This document shows positions 35,707 through 45,120 of a stretch of DNA of 64,000 nt, piece by piece. The first letter of the stretch is position 1, and each line of letters starts with the position of its first letter. The position numbers and the translations under genes were made by a program. The notes below the pieces were generated by a model. The model saw only the letters and a list, made by a program, of their open reading frames with translations. It was not told the DNA's origin and did not search any database. Source of the DNA: Chitinophaga sp. H8 (GTDB lineage Bacteria > Bacteroidota > Bacteroidia > Chitinophagales > Chitinophagaceae); the NCBI RefSeq assembly GCF_040567655.1, contig NZ_JBEXAC010000002.1:558001-622000 (forward strand), given 5' to 3'.

Positions 35707-36300
35707 TTATTCTGCCACCGCCTCTTCATTTACAGACGATTCGGCTATTTCTGTCAGCAGACTATCCGCTTCTTTCTCCTCTTTCAGTGTTTGCTCCAGT
35801 AGTGCTGCTACTTCATCATGCCCCATCTTACTGGCAAAAGTTCTTAAACTACCATAAGCCGCTATTTCATAGTGCTCTATCTTTTGGGAACAGATAATGA
35901 TCCCGGCATCCCTTACCATACTGTCTTCTTCCGTATCAGCAAGCACTTCTTCTCCTTCCGTAATAAGACCTGCCATCGCTTCACACTTTTTGGCGGCGGC
36001 TTTAGCTCCCAATAGTTCAAAAGCTTGTTCCAGGCGGGCCACATGCCCTTTAGTAGCCTCCAGGTGATCATCTATAGCGCTAGCCAATTCCACACTAGTA
36101 GCTCCTTTCTTCATTTTAGGTAATGCTTTTACCAGGCTTTTCTCGGCCCAGTATATATCTTTCAATTCATCCAGGAACAGTTTGTGAAATTTTGAATGTG
36201 CCATGTTGCTATTTTTTCCTGTACGCTTTTCCTTCGTTGCACCGGCCTTCCTTGATTGCGGTGCGGCAGATTTTTTGATGGTTTTGTTTGTACCAGCCAT
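35707..36300 (-). CDS. YciE/YciF ferritin-like (DUF892) protein
   Basis: The 197-residue protein carries a DUF892 four-helix ferritin-like domain (about 36-190: KFHKLFLDELKDIYWAEKSLVKALPKMKKGATS ... CSQKIEHYEIAAYGSLRTFASKMG). Conserved Glu and His residues in the helices (ELKDIYWAE, EHYE, DHLEA) are likely metal ligands. The first 33 residues are a basic, Lys/Ala-rich extension (MAGTNKTIKKSAAPQSRKAGATKEKRTGKNS), which may bind nucleic acid. An ATG at residue 33 is an alternative start. Such proteins are general stress proteins of unknown mechanism. It sits next to DNA-repair genes. Confidence 0.9.
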   Translation of the reverse strand: MAGTNKTIKKSAAPQSRKAGATKEKRTGKNSNMAHSKFHKLFLDELKDIYWAEKSLVKALPKMKKGATSVELASAIDDHLEATKGHVARLEQAFELLGAKAAAKKCEAMAGLITEGEEVLADTEEDSMVRDAGIIICSQKIEHYEIAAYGSLRTFASKMGHDEVAALLEQTLKEEKEADSLLTEIAESSVNEEAVAE

Positions 36301-36338
36301 TTTGATTGTGTTTTTAGTTGATTAACAAATATTTTTCA

Positions 36339-36572
36339 CTACTGCCTTCCTGCTCCCGGTTCAGCCTGTGGATTAGGAGGTGTGCGCTTTATATCCCGTT
36401 CAGGTACCTCATCCGGAATCTTTGGCTGCTCCGGCGTACCGGGCTGCTCCGGAATCTCAGGCTGTTCCGGTTTAGCAGGAACAGGTTTTATTTCCGGTTC
36501 CGGCTGCTCTTTACCTGGTGTCATTGGATTAGGTCCAGGCTGTTGAGAAAAGTATTTATGATGAGCTGACAT
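36339..36572 (-). CDS. Small proline-rich acidic protein
   Basis: The 77-residue frame is rich in Pro, Glu and Gln (PEQPEIPEQPGTPEQPKIPDEVPE). It has no signal peptide or membrane segment and looks disordered. The coding evidence is weak: a clear ATG, a frame ending close to the DUF892 start, and biased composition unlike random DNA. It may be part of the same stress unit as the DUF892 gene. A repetitive hydrophobic frame on the other strand (36318-36569) is considered its shadow. Confidence 0.5.
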   Translation of the reverse strand: MSAHHKYFSQQPGPNPMTPGKEQPEPEIKPVPAKPEQPEIPEQPGTPEQPKIPDEVPERDIKRTPPNPQAEPGAGRQ

Positions 36573-37046
36573 ATGCCGATGTTTTAGGGTGAAAAAAAAG
36601 TTTAGTGATGCTATATCCGGGTTTTATAGGAGCATGTCGTATTTTTATCTATCGCTATAACTACGTGACAAAGCGTGTTTACAACACTACAGTTTTGATA
36701 TCGTTTAATTCCGATAATAACATAAGAGAGAAAAACAAAGTTTGTTCCAATATTGCATAGCCACTTCCTATCAGCATTCTGAATTGCTAAAAGATAGCAC
36801 ATCATACATTACATAGTTGCACAAACCCTTAACAGTAGCGAATTGCATAAATAAACCACTATTACTTAAAACGCTTTATTTATTACCACTCCACCGGTGA
36901 TATTTATTTTCACATTGTAGAAATTGTTGCGCAGCACCTCATTCGGGGAATGTTCATTTTCTGCTATTAGCGAAATTTTAATGAGATTAATTAATGCAGA
37001 TGTAGTAAATTAGATAGCTTCGCGAATATTCTGCTATTTTAACAAC
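36573..37046. other. AT-rich divergent intergenic region
   Basis: About 470 bases separate the proline-rich gene (minus) and the histidine kinase (plus). It should hold both promoters. A 64-codon minus-strand frame (36611-36805) shows nothing recognisable. No repeat or RNA was seen. Confidence 0.5.
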
Positions 37047-38498
37047 ATGCACATTTCAGTACATAAAAAGATAAGAGTAGGTTTCTTTATTGCATTTACT
37101 GTAATAGTGGTAGCTTCTATCTTCTCTTACCTCGTCACCAAAAACCTGCTTGATAACGCCAGCCGGCTTAATCATGCAATAGAAGTATCCAAAAGACTGG
37201 AAGTGATCATCAAGCAGTTAAAAGACGCAGAAGCAGCGATACGTGGCTACAATCTTACGCAGGACAGCGTTTTTCTCCATCCCAGCATGGAAAGCCGCAG
37301 TCGTAAAATTGAAAAGGAGTACCTGTTACTAAGGCGGATCACGGCAGATAATCCCCTGCAGCAACATCACCTGGATACCTTGAAACGGTTGTTGGATATA
37401 AAGTATCAGCAATTAAGGATGGGCGAGCAAAAAGACACACAAAAGGGGGAAAAAATATCCGTTAATGAAGGCGAAAGGCTGATGGATCGCATCGACAGAA
37501 AAGTGCAGGAAATGATCCATATCGAGGAGGCCTTATGGCATGAGAAGTCCGAACTATTCCGTTTCTTTTCAGCTATCTGGGTACCTGTCATTTTTATTTC
37601 CTCACTGGTAGCTATTCTGATAGGGGCTTATTCCTATATTACCCTCACCAGGGAGTTTAAATTGCAATTGCATATTGAATCAAGATTAAAATCCTATCAG
37701 CGTGACCTGCAGCAAAACATCAGCCTGCTCAATAAAACCAACCAGGAGCTGGAGCAATTTGCCTATGTAGCTTCTCACGACCTGCAGGAGCCTTTAAGGA
37801 AAATATCCACCTTCAGTGACCGGTTACAGCTTAAATACAAGGAGCAATTGCCTCCGGATGCCTCCCAACTGATAGATAGGATGGTGGGAGCAGTTGCACG
37901 AATGCGGGTGCTTATTAACGACCTGCTTATTTTTTCCAGGGCAGGAAGAATCACCTCAGAAAGTATTACCCCGGTAGACATGTATTCGCTGATACAGGAG
38001 GTGTTAAGTGATCTGGAGGTAGTGCTGGAAGAAAAGAACGTACGGGTTAATTATGATCACCTGCCAGTGATCGAAGGCAGTGCCACGTCTTTCCACCAGT
38101 TGTTTCAGAATATCCTGACCAATGCCATCAAATTTGCACATCCGGACCGGCAGCTGGCCATTAACATCAGCTACCAACTCCTGCCAGGAAAAGCTATCAG
38201 CGTAATAAAGGAAAATCGGGCAGAAGAGATTTTTTGCCGCATCTGCATAGAAGATAATGGGATTGGTTTTGACCAAGCATATGCTGAGCGGATTTTTCTG
38301 ATCTTTCAGCGGTTACATGGTATCAGCGAATATTCAGGTACCGGTATAGGACTGGCCATCTGTAAAAAGATTGTTGATAGCCATAATGGGTATATCATGG
38401 CATATGGCTATCCGGATAAAGGCGCTACTTTTGTAATAATCCTGCCCGTAAATCAATCTAAAAAACATGATCATGAAGAGAAGCACCTTACCGCGTAA
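37047..38498 (+). CDS. CHASE3-domain sensor histidine kinase
   Basis: The 483-residue protein begins with a membrane helix (VGFFIAFTVIVVASIFSYLV). A CHASE3 extracytoplasmic domain follows (about 35-165; LEVIIKQLKDAEAAIRGYNLTQDS), then a second helix (about 172-195; AIWVPVIFISSLVAILIGAY). The HisKA domain has His244 (VASHDLQEPLRKISTF), and the HATPase shows NILTNAIKF, EDNGIGFD and GTGIGLAICKKIV. It is a bacteriophytochrome-type (HK-A) kinase in sequence. The stop overlaps the next gene, a single-domain response regulator, by 32 bases, which makes them a probable pair. Confidence 0.95.
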   Translation: MHISVHKKIRVGFFIAFTVIVVASIFSYLVTKNLLDNASRLNHAIEVSKRLEVIIKQLKDAEAAIRGYNLTQDSVFLHPSMESRSRKIEKEYLLLRRITADNPLQQHHLDTLKRLLDIKYQQLRMGEQKDTQKGEKISVNEGERLMDRIDRKVQEMIHIEEALWHEKSELFRFFSAIWVPVIFISSLVAILIGAYSYITLTREFKLQLHIESRLKSYQRDLQQNISLLNKTNQELEQFAYVASHDLQEPLRKISTFSDRLQLKYKEQLPPDASQLIDRMVGAVARMRVLINDLLIFSRAGRITSESITPVDMYSLIQEVLSDLEVVLEEKNVRVNYDHLPVIEGSATSFHQLFQNILTNAIKFAHPDRQLAINISYQLLPGKAISVIKENRAEEIFCRICIEDNGIGFDQAYAERIFLIFQRLHGISEYSGTGIGLAICKKIVDSHNGYIMAYGYPDKGATFVIILPVNQSKKHDHEEKHLTA

Positions 38499-38925
38499 CA
38501 TCCTGATTGCGGATGATGATGCTGACGACCGGGAAATGTTGAAAGCGGCATTTGAGGAAAACAAGTCTTTGCATAATATTTGCTTTGTAGAGGATGGAGA
38601 AGAATTAATGCATTACCTGAATCGCAAAGGTGCCTATACTGATCCGGTCAGCTGGCCATTACCAGGGATCATCATACTTGATCTGAACATGCCCAGAATG
38701 GATGGCTGGGAAGCGCTCAGGAAAATAAAAATGGACGAACAGCTGAAATGCATACCGGTGATCATTCTTTCTACCTCCAAAGCGGAAATGGATGTTCTAA
38801 ACTGCTATGCACTAGGGGTGAATAGCTTTATCATTAAACCCGTTACCTTTAAAGGATTGGTAGAAATTACCCACATGTTAGATAATTACTGGTTTAAAAC
38901 AGCAGAGTTACCCAATATTTGTTAA
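38467..38925 (+). CDS. Single-domain (Rcp1-like) response regulator
   Basis: The 152-residue protein consists only of a receiver domain. It has the acidic triplet ADDDADDREML, the phospho-acceptor Asp in IIILDLNMPRMDGWEAL, the Thr/Ser in ILSTSKAEMD and Lys in IIKPVTFKGL. The layout is that of Rcp1-type regulators that partner phytochrome-like kinases. It lacks an output domain, so it may pass phosphate on to another protein, such as the receiver-kinase encoded next. Its stop codon overlaps that gene's ATG by one base. Confidence 0.95.
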   Translation: MIMKRSTLPRNILIADDDADDREMLKAAFEENKSLHNICFVEDGEELMHYLNRKGAYTDPVSWPLPGIIILDLNMPRMDGWEALRKIKMDEQLKCIPVIILSTSKAEMDVLNCYALGVNSFIIKPVTFKGLVEITHMLDNYWFKTAELPNIC

Positions 38926-40361
38926 TGGAAAAGCCTGTTCATATTTTAATGATAGATGATGACGAGGATGACTTCTTCCTCGTTAGTGAATTGTTGAGGG
39001 ACATTTCCCCGGATCAATATATCATTAACTGGGCCCCCACCTATGCCAAAGGATTAGAAGAAATAGAACAACATCAACACGATATATACCTGGTAGATTA
39101 TAGACTGGGCCCCTATACAGGTATCGATATTCTTCACCGCTTTCAGGAATTACAACTTAAAGCACCCATTATCATGCTTACAGGTAAAGGCGATTATGCC
39201 ATTGACCGGGAAGCTATGATGGCAGGTGCATATGATTACCTGGTGAAAGGGGAAATAAATGCTGACCAGCTGGAAAGGGCTATCCGCTACGCTTTAGACG
39301 AAGCGAATCATTTACGCATTATAGAAGAAAGTGAACGGAAATACTTCGGTATCTTTGAAAAAGCACATGACCTGATTATACTGGCAGATTGTGATAAAAA
39401 CATTATTGATGCCAACCCAGCTGCACTACGTATATTAAACTACCCGAAAAAAGAATTGATTGGCCTGCATTTGAAAGACCTTTTCTGGCAAGAGCAGCAA
39501 AGCGAAGATTTCCTGGAACACATATGCGATGAAAGCGCTTCCGGACAACTGGAATATGATTTCAAAACCAAGCATGGAAAAAAGCTGGATGTACTGGTGA
39601 ATGCCGTCATGCTGGATGAAGCTGCTCAGATATTTTTATGCGTAGTACAGGATGTTACTGATAAAAAAAGAGAAGAGCAAGAAAAACAACATTATGAAAA
39701 GTTCGTCATTACCGGACGAATTGCCCGGGTAATAGCACATGAAGTAAGAAACCCGCTGACGAATATATTACTGGCTGTAAGCCAGTTTAAACAGGAGTCC
39801 TCCGTCCCCAATGACACGGACACGTATGTGGAGATCATTGAAAGAAACTGTACCCGCATAAACCAGTTGATTACAGAACTACTGCACTCTACCCGTATGA
39901 TAGAACTACATACCCAATCCGTAGGAGTGAATAATCTGATTGAAAAAACACTGGAACTTGCGCAGGACAGGCTACAACTCAATGAAATAAAAGTATATAA
40001 ACAACTGCTTGATCAGGATATACTCATCACAGTGGATGCCGAAAAAGTAGTGATTGCGTTGCTAAATATTATCATCAACGCTATTGAAGCAATGACACCA
40101 GGTAAAGGTATATTGACCATTAACCTTACTCATAAAAAAGATAAAATGTTATTGCAAATAGGAGATAATGGCCCTGGTATTCCTGAAACTACCAAAGCCA
40201 AATTATTTGATCCTTTCTTTACCAGCAAACCCAAAGGAACCGGCCTTGGGCTTACCAGCACACAAAATATCCTGCAAAATCATAAGAGTACTATTCATGT
40301 AGATAGTGAGCCGGGGCAGGGCACCACGTTCAGCATTACCTTTCCACTTCCGGGTAAATAA
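38925..40361 (+). CDS. Hybrid protein: receiver, PAS and histidine kinase domains
   Basis: The 479-residue protein has an N-terminal receiver (about 1-125; MIDDDEDDFFLVSEL, YLVDYRLGPYTGIDIL, MLTGKGDYAIDREAMMAGAYDYLVKG). A PAS domain follows (about 130-250; RKYFGIFEKAHDLIILADCDKNIIDANPAALRIL). The kinase core has His272 (RVIAHEVRNPLTNILLAVSQF), NIIINAIEAM, GDNGPGIP and GTGLGLTSTQNIL. No membrane segments, so it is a cytoplasmic kinase controlled by phosphorylation of its own receiver. The ATG at 38925 overlaps the previous stop; an in-frame TTG six bases upstream is not needed. Confidence 0.94.
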   Translation: MEKPVHILMIDDDEDDFFLVSELLRDISPDQYIINWAPTYAKGLEEIEQHQHDIYLVDYRLGPYTGIDILHRFQELQLKAPIIMLTGKGDYAIDREAMMAGAYDYLVKGEINADQLERAIRYALDEANHLRIIEESERKYFGIFEKAHDLIILADCDKNIIDANPAALRILNYPKKELIGLHLKDLFWQEQQSEDFLEHICDESASGQLEYDFKTKHGKKLDVLVNAVMLDEAAQIFLCVVQDVTDKKREEQEKQHYEKFVITGRIARVIAHEVRNPLTNILLAVSQFKQESSVPNDTDTYVEIIERNCTRINQLITELLHSTRMIELHTQSVGVNNLIEKTLELAQDRLQLNEIKVYKQLLDQDILITVDAEKVVIALLNIIINAIEAMTPGKGILTINLTHKKDKMLLQIGDNGPGIPETTKAKLFDPFFTSKPKGTGLGLTSTQNILQNHKSTIHVDSEPGQGTTFSITFPLPGK

Positions 40362-40367
40362 ATACGC

Positions 40368-40844
40368 CTATTGTGGTTTTCTGGTAGCTTCCGCTGCTTT
40401 TGCGGCAGCGTTGTTAATGGCTTCTTCCACAGAATGAGATTCTTTTACATTCATTTTTACTTTTGTTTCTTCTGCCAGCAAACAATAGTACTTATGCAAT
40501 ACATCCAGCTCCTCCTCTGTCAGATCCTCTACAACAATTAACCGGTTACTTGCAGGTTTGGATGCTGCAATCAATTCATTCAATTTAAGGTGTAATGATT
40601 TTGAATCTTTATTCTGGGACTTCTGAATTACAAATACCATTAAAAAAGTTACAATAGTAGTTCCTGTATTAATAACAAGCTGCCAGGTATCCGAATAATG
40701 AAACAACGGTCCTGTAATTCCCCATACCAGAATAGTAAGTAATGCAGTAAAAAAAGCCCAAGGGCTGCCAGTAGCTGTAATTACTTTTCCGGAAAAATTT
40801 TCAAAGAAATTTCCTTTGGGTACAGCATCCGGATACTTTTTCAT
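40368..40844 (-). CDS. Low-affinity iron permease-family small membrane protein
   Basis: The 158-residue protein contains two membrane helices ([22 protein letters not shown] and [22 protein letters not shown]) and the conserved segment [17 protein letters not shown] of the family related to yeast Fet4. The bacterial members are much shorter than Fet4, and their transport role is unproven. The C-terminal half is soluble and charged. It is convergent with the hybrid kinase gene, six bases apart. Confidence 0.85.
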   Translation of the reverse strand: MKKYPDAVPKGNFFENFSGKVITATGSPWAFFTALLTILVWGITGPLFHYSDTWQLVINTGTTIVTFLMVFVIQKSQNKDSKSLHLKLNELIAASKPASNRLIVVEDLTEEELDVLHKYYCLLAEETKVKMNVKESHSVEEAINNAAAKAAEATRKPQ

Positions 40845-40927
40845 AGCCTGATGTTTTTACATGTAATCAAATCGCATCGCATTATTTATTACAAGAGCAA
40901 ATCATGTACCATAGCGCTATTAAATAA

Positions 40928-40961
40928 AAGTACCCCATACCTTTTCAGGTATGGGGTACTT
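40928..40961 (-). terminator. Strong intrinsic terminator of the sigma-54 regulator gene
   Basis: Arms of 14 bp (AAGTACCCCATACC and its complement) close a six-base loop. It starts 23 bases beyond the regulator's stop codon, and a T-rich tract follows on the minus strand. Confidence 0.9.
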
Positions 40962-40983
40962 AACGGCACATATAAAATGTGAA

Positions 40984-42420
40984 TTAATAATTTATATTCA
41001 GTAACCTCAATTTGTTATATAAAGTTTTACGATCAATGTTTAACAATTGTGCTGCCTTGGTCTTATTATATTTCACCTCTTTCAGTACGTTAATAATCTT
41101 ATTGTATTCTGCCTGCAATGCAACTGTTTTCAGATCGTTATCATTCGCCTGCATAACAAGTTCTCCTGTTGCCTGCCGGTCATTATCAAAACTCTGGCTG
41201 AAAGATTCTTTCATTTCCAATGGCAGCGCAGACATTGTAATATCTTCATGCTCCGGCGTAAGCAGACAGGCGCGACGAATTACATTTTTAAGTTCCCGGA
41301 TATTACCAGGCCAATTATACTGTTGAAAACATTCCCATACTTCTGCTGAAATTTTACCACATTTCTTTTGCAGCTCCTTTTCTACCTGATGAACAAAAGA
41401 AGTGATAAACAACTGAAGGTCTTCATTCCGTTCTCTCAATGGTGGAATGTAAATTGTAAATTCATTAAAGCGATGAAACAGATCTTCCCTGAATTTACCA
41501 CGTTGTACAGACTCGGATAATTTTTCATTGGAGGCAACAATGATACGCACATCAATAGGAATTTCTTTCATACTACCTACACGGCGTATTACTTTTTCCT
41601 GTATTACCCGAAGTAGGGCAACTTGTATATCATAAGAAAGATTTGATACTTCATCCAGGAACAAAGTTCCGCCTTGTGCCTGCTCGAAAGCACCTACTTT
41701 GGTATTAATAGCTCCGGTAAATGATCCTTTTTCGTGTCCGAAAAGCTCGCTGGCGGCCAGTTCTTTGGAAAGGCTGCCACAGTCCAGTGCTACAAAAGGC
41801 TGGTTATGTCTTTTACTATGATGATGAATAAGGTGGGCTACCGATTCTTTACCAGTTCCTGTTTCACCAAAAATGATCACACAATAATCGGTAGGAGCTA
41901 CCAGCTTTATTTGTCTGATAAGTTCCTTTGCACCGGCACTCTCACCGTATACGTACTTATCTGTTTTGCCCGTACTATCTCTGGCCAGCAGCGACTCCCT
42001 GGCTTCCGGCGCGCTACCGGCATCTACAGGCTGCACAGCAGAACGTTCCAGCTCTGCCTGCTTATGGGCAAATGCTTTATGTACCAGGCTCAGGATTTCA
42101 TCAGGATAAAGCGGTTTTGAAAGATAGTCATATGCGCCATTCTTCACCATTTCCACTGCAATCCTTACATCCGTATACCCCGTAATAATAATTACGATAG
42201 TATGCGGATTCAATTGACGGATATCCTGCAACAACTGCGCTCCATCCGTATCTTTCAGGCGATAATCGCACAATACAAGATCAAAGGTCTTTTCTTTCAT
42301 CATTTTCAGGGCAGCATTACCAGACATAGTACTCTCTACCTGAAAGCCATGCTTACCTAAAAACTTACTTAGTAACGTACAGATATTGATCTCATCATCT
42401 ATTATCAATATATTTTTCAT
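40984..42420 (-). CDS. Sigma-54-dependent response regulator with GSFTGA loop
   Basis: The 478-residue protein has a receiver domain ([15 protein letters not shown]), a sigma-54 AAA+ domain and a Fis-type helix-turn-helix ([40 protein letters not shown]). Walker A is [15 protein letters not shown] and the sigma-54 contact loop reads GSFTGA rather than GAFTGA, a conservative and known variant. A linker of about 45 residues ([21 protein letters not shown]) separates receiver and AAA+. It likely receives phosphate from one of the kinases in this block. Confidence 0.95.
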   Translation of the reverse strand: MKNILIIDDEINICTLLSKFLGKHGFQVESTMSGNAALKMMKEKTFDLVLCDYRLKDTDGAQLLQDIRQLNPHTIVIIITGYTDVRIAVEMVKNGAYDYLSKPLYPDEILSLVHKAFAHKQAELERSAVQPVDAGSAPEARESLLARDSTGKTDKYVYGESAGAKELIRQIKLVAPTDYCVIIFGETGTGKESVAHLIHHHSKRHNQPFVALDCGSLSKELAASELFGHEKGSFTGAINTKVGAFEQAQGGTLFLDEVSNLSYDIQVALLRVIQEKVIRRVGSMKEIPIDVRIIVASNEKLSESVQRGKFREDLFHRFNEFTIYIPPLRERNEDLQLFITSFVHQVEKELQKKCGKISAEVWECFQQYNWPGNIRELKNVIRRACLLTPEHEDITMSALPLEMKESFSQSFDNDRQATGELVMQANDNDLKTVALQAEYNKIINVLKEVKYNKTKAAQLLNIDRKTLYNKLRLLNINY

Positions 42421-42479
42421 AAAATATATATGGTGTTTGGCAACAGCTTACTAAATTTACTAATAAAAAAGCAGGCTGA

Positions 42480-42842
42480 CTAACTTTTAATACTGTTTAT
42501 TAACTCATCTAAATTCTTCACACTAAATGGTTTAGCCAGGAAAAAGGCCGCCCCTGCACCCAAAGCCTTTTGCTTTTCCATCCCATTATCATAAGCGCTG
42601 ATAGTAATCACAGGCAATGTGGGACACTTTTGCTTTATTGCGGGCAGCGCATCCAGTCCGGACCCATCCGGCAAGTGAATATCCAGGAAAAGGATATCAG
42701 GTTGCTGACGCTGAATAGATTTCATTCCTTCTCCCAGTGCATGAACATATTTTACATTATATCCATGCCTCACCAAACTTAACTGCAATAACCTGCATAT
42801 ATCCGGTTCATCATCTATTATCAGTATAGAGGGTCCTTTCAT
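42480..42842 (-). CDS. Single-domain response regulator
   Basis: Receiver only, about 120 residues: ILIIDDEPDICRLLQLSLVRHGY, DILFLDIHLPDGSGLDAL with the phospho-acceptor Asp, VITISAYDNG and FFLAKPFSVKNLDEL. The ATG at 42842 is preferred over the ATG at 42902 because it starts the domain directly and avoids overlap with the glycosyltransferase stop (42850). It lies between the glycosyltransferase and the sigma-54 regulator on the same strand, so the three may be cotranscribed. Confidence 0.92.
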   Translation of the reverse strand: MKGPSILIIDDEPDICRLLQLSLVRHGYNVKYVHALGEGMKSIQRQQPDILFLDIHLPDGSGLDALPAIKQKCPTLPVITISAYDNGMEKQKALGAGAAFFLAKPFSVKNLDELINSIKS

Positions 42843-42849
42843 TCCATAA

Positions 42850-45120
42850 TTAGTTGAAACTAAGCCTGGCTGGTCCCACGCCGACTTCTTTAGCTGTAAC
42901 ATGTTTATGTTTATTCCATTGTTCCATCAATAACCTCGCAATTAAATAACAAACTGTTGATTCCGCTCCCTGATTCTGGTTTACATTGGTCTTCTCCAAA
43001 CCATCATAACAACCATAGGTCAAGGGGTTGTAAATTAATTGTTTCAGGTGATTATTCCCAAGATACCAGCTGAATGCCACACGCATCTTTTCCAGGTATT
43101 CCGGATTTCCGGTAGCCTGGTAAAAGGCGTGCTGAGCCAGCATAGTGTAAGCTACTTCTATAGATTGTTCTCCACCATCCTGGGTTGCCATATCATCTTT
43201 ATGAAACCAGGTTTTATTGCTGATCATTTTCATATGGTTACTGGTAAATGTCTTACTGCAAAGAAATGCAAAGCTTTCTTCCGCTGTGGTACGGAATGCT
43301 GTGATACCTGTTATCTGGTAAGCCATGATCATAGCTTCGGGTAATACAGCATTGCCATAGGTTATCGCACATTCAAACCATTTCCAGTTACTGTCTGCCT
43401 CAGCCAGATAAGCATTGTGCAAACGGGTAGCAAGGTTTTGCAAAATATCTGCGGCAATACCGCCTTTTTTATACTGCAGGAAATAATACAACCCTTTAAT
43501 TGCAAAGGCCATAGCACGTGGAGAAGTAAGGCCTCCCATCCATCTTAAACTATCCCTGAATAAGGAATAGGCCTCCTGCACTACGTCCTGGGGCAAATTA
43601 GCATGGTTAGACAGTGTATATCCCAATGCCCATACTGTACGTCCATTTGAGTCCTCCAGGTTTACCTCAGCGTTTGAAGCTGAAAAAGAGCCTCCGATAT
43701 CAACGTAATTCAGAAACCTCCCTGCAGCCGTTTTGCAATGCCCGATAAAGGCAACATACTTGCGGGCCAATGAGCTGATATAAGCACTGGGTTTTACCTC
43801 TTTTGCATACATGCACATCACAATCAAGGCGCGGGCATTATCATCCAGTGTATAACCTGAAGAGAGATCAGGTACGTCATGTTTTGAAAACTGTATCATA
43901 CCAAACTCATCTGTCATCCGGTCAATATGATCGAGGTAAACAGGTGGCAGGTTCGGCTGAAGCATGTTTTCTTCTGCAAGAATATCTGCAAAAACGGCCA
44001 TATGGGCAATCGCCACATTATCCCAGATGGAATTACGTGTTTTATCAATTGCATTCAGGCTCATACTATGGCGCAGGTCCGGATCACCGAGCAAACGCAT
44101 AGCACATGCTGCCAGTTGCTCATCATTCTTAAAATCAATCAAACAACCACATCCCTCATCCAGCATTTCCTTAGCCTGTACAAAAGCAGTTGAAATAACC
44201 GGACAGCCAGCACTCATAGCATATACAAATGTGCCACTTACCGCCTGGTGTGGGTCTATGGAAGTAAACAGATAAATATCCGTGATCGCTAAATAATCCA
44301 GTAAAGTTTCAAGAGACAAATAGGAGTTTACAAATCTTATATTATTCTCCAGCCCGTATTCCGCTACTAATCCCATCAGATGCTCCCGGTATTTTTCCCC
44401 TTCCCGGCTTAATATGGTGGGATGCGTTTTCCCAAGAATAAGATACACCGCATCCGGAAACCGCTGTACCACCTTTCTCATAGCCTTTATACCTGTTTCC
44501 AGCCCCTTGTTTTCACTCAATAAACCAAAAGTGCTTAATACCAGTTTATCCGCTAAACCATATTGTTTTTTAAGCACCTGAACATCTTCTACAATGTGGG
44601 CATGCGTACCATGTGGAATATGTACAATTTTTTCTGCAGACAACTGATACACATCTTTCAACAGATGGGCCGAAGATTTTGTCATTACAACCACCTTACT
44701 GGCCAGTGCTCCGATAAGACTCACCACCTTCAGGCACTTATTATCTGGAAAGGGTAATACAGTATGAAACCTTACAATAAATGGCTTGTCCAGCAATGAC
44801 AGCATCGCCAGTAAATTATGTCCATAGTCTCCTCCATACAAACCAAATTCATGTTCAAAGCATAACAAATCTATCTGTGGGTTTGCATTGATTTTATGCG
44901 CCAGCGCGATACAGTCATCTATGTCAAAAGGATTAACCGTATGCGTGACCGGGTGTATTATTTTAGCTGCAGGCTTGCCCGATTCCGACAAGGCGCAGAT
45001 TTCTATATTCAATTTTCCTGCAAACGTTTTATGCAGGGAGTTCACTAAATCCTGGGCAAAAGTAGCAATGCCACACTCACGAGGTGGGAAGGATGTAACA
45101 AAAAGCAAGGTTTTATTCAT
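42850..45120 (-). CDS. Glycosyltransferase family 4 protein fused to a helical C-terminal domain
   Basis: The 756-residue protein has two parts. Residues 1-370 show the GT-B fold of GT4 enzymes: TSFPPRECGIATFAQDL, the acceptor-side LLCFEHEFGLYGGDYG, and the donor-side IPHGTHAH, STFGLLSENKGLETGIKAM, and AMSAGCPVISTAF. Residues about 395-740 are mainly helical with repeated aromatic pairs (FLNYVDIGGSFSA, DSNGRTVWALGYTLSNH, FECAITYGNAVLPEAMIMA), reminiscent of an alpha/alpha-toroid found in glycoside hydrolases and epimerases. The combination could make and trim or bind a glycan. It is upstream of two response regulators on the same strand. Confidence 0.85.
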   Translation of the reverse strand: MNKTLLFVTSFPPRECGIATFAQDLVNSLHKTFAGKLNIEICALSESGKPAAKIIHPVTHTVNPFDIDDCIALAHKINANPQIDLLCFEHEFGLYGGDYGHNLLAMLSLLDKPFIVRFHTVLPFPDNKCLKVVSLIGALASKVVVMTKSSAHLLKDVYQLSAEKIVHIPHGTHAHIVEDVQVLKKQYGLADKLVLSTFGLLSENKGLETGIKAMRKVVQRFPDAVYLILGKTHPTILSREGEKYREHLMGLVAEYGLENNIRFVNSYLSLETLLDYLAITDIYLFTSIDPHQAVSGTFVYAMSAGCPVISTAFVQAKEMLDEGCGCLIDFKNDEQLAACAMRLLGDPDLRHSMSLNAIDKTRNSIWDNVAIAHMAVFADILAEENMLQPNLPPVYLDHIDRMTDEFGMIQFSKHDVPDLSSGYTLDDNARALIVMCMYAKEVKPSAYISSLARKYVAFIGHCKTAAGRFLNYVDIGGSFSASNAEVNLEDSNGRTVWALGYTLSNHANLPQDVVQEAYSLFRDSLRWMGGLTSPRAMAFAIKGLYYFLQYKKGGIAADILQNLATRLHNAYLAEADSNWKWFECAITYGNAVLPEAMIMAYQITGITAFRTTAEESFAFLCSKTFTSNHMKMISNKTWFHKDDMATQDGGEQSIEVAYTMLAQHAFYQATGNPEYLEKMRVAFSWYLGNNHLKQLIYNPLTYGCYDGLEKTNVNQNQGAESTVCYLIARLLMEQWNKHKHVTAKEVGVGPARLSFN

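Noticed and set aside
36318..36569. 83-codon plus-strand frame rich in Leu, Arg and Phe
   Set aside because: It is the antisense shadow of the proline-rich frame; the composition reflects the complementary codons.
43803..44275. Three plus-strand frames of about 100 codons
   Set aside because: They are antisense shadows inside the glycosyltransferase gene.
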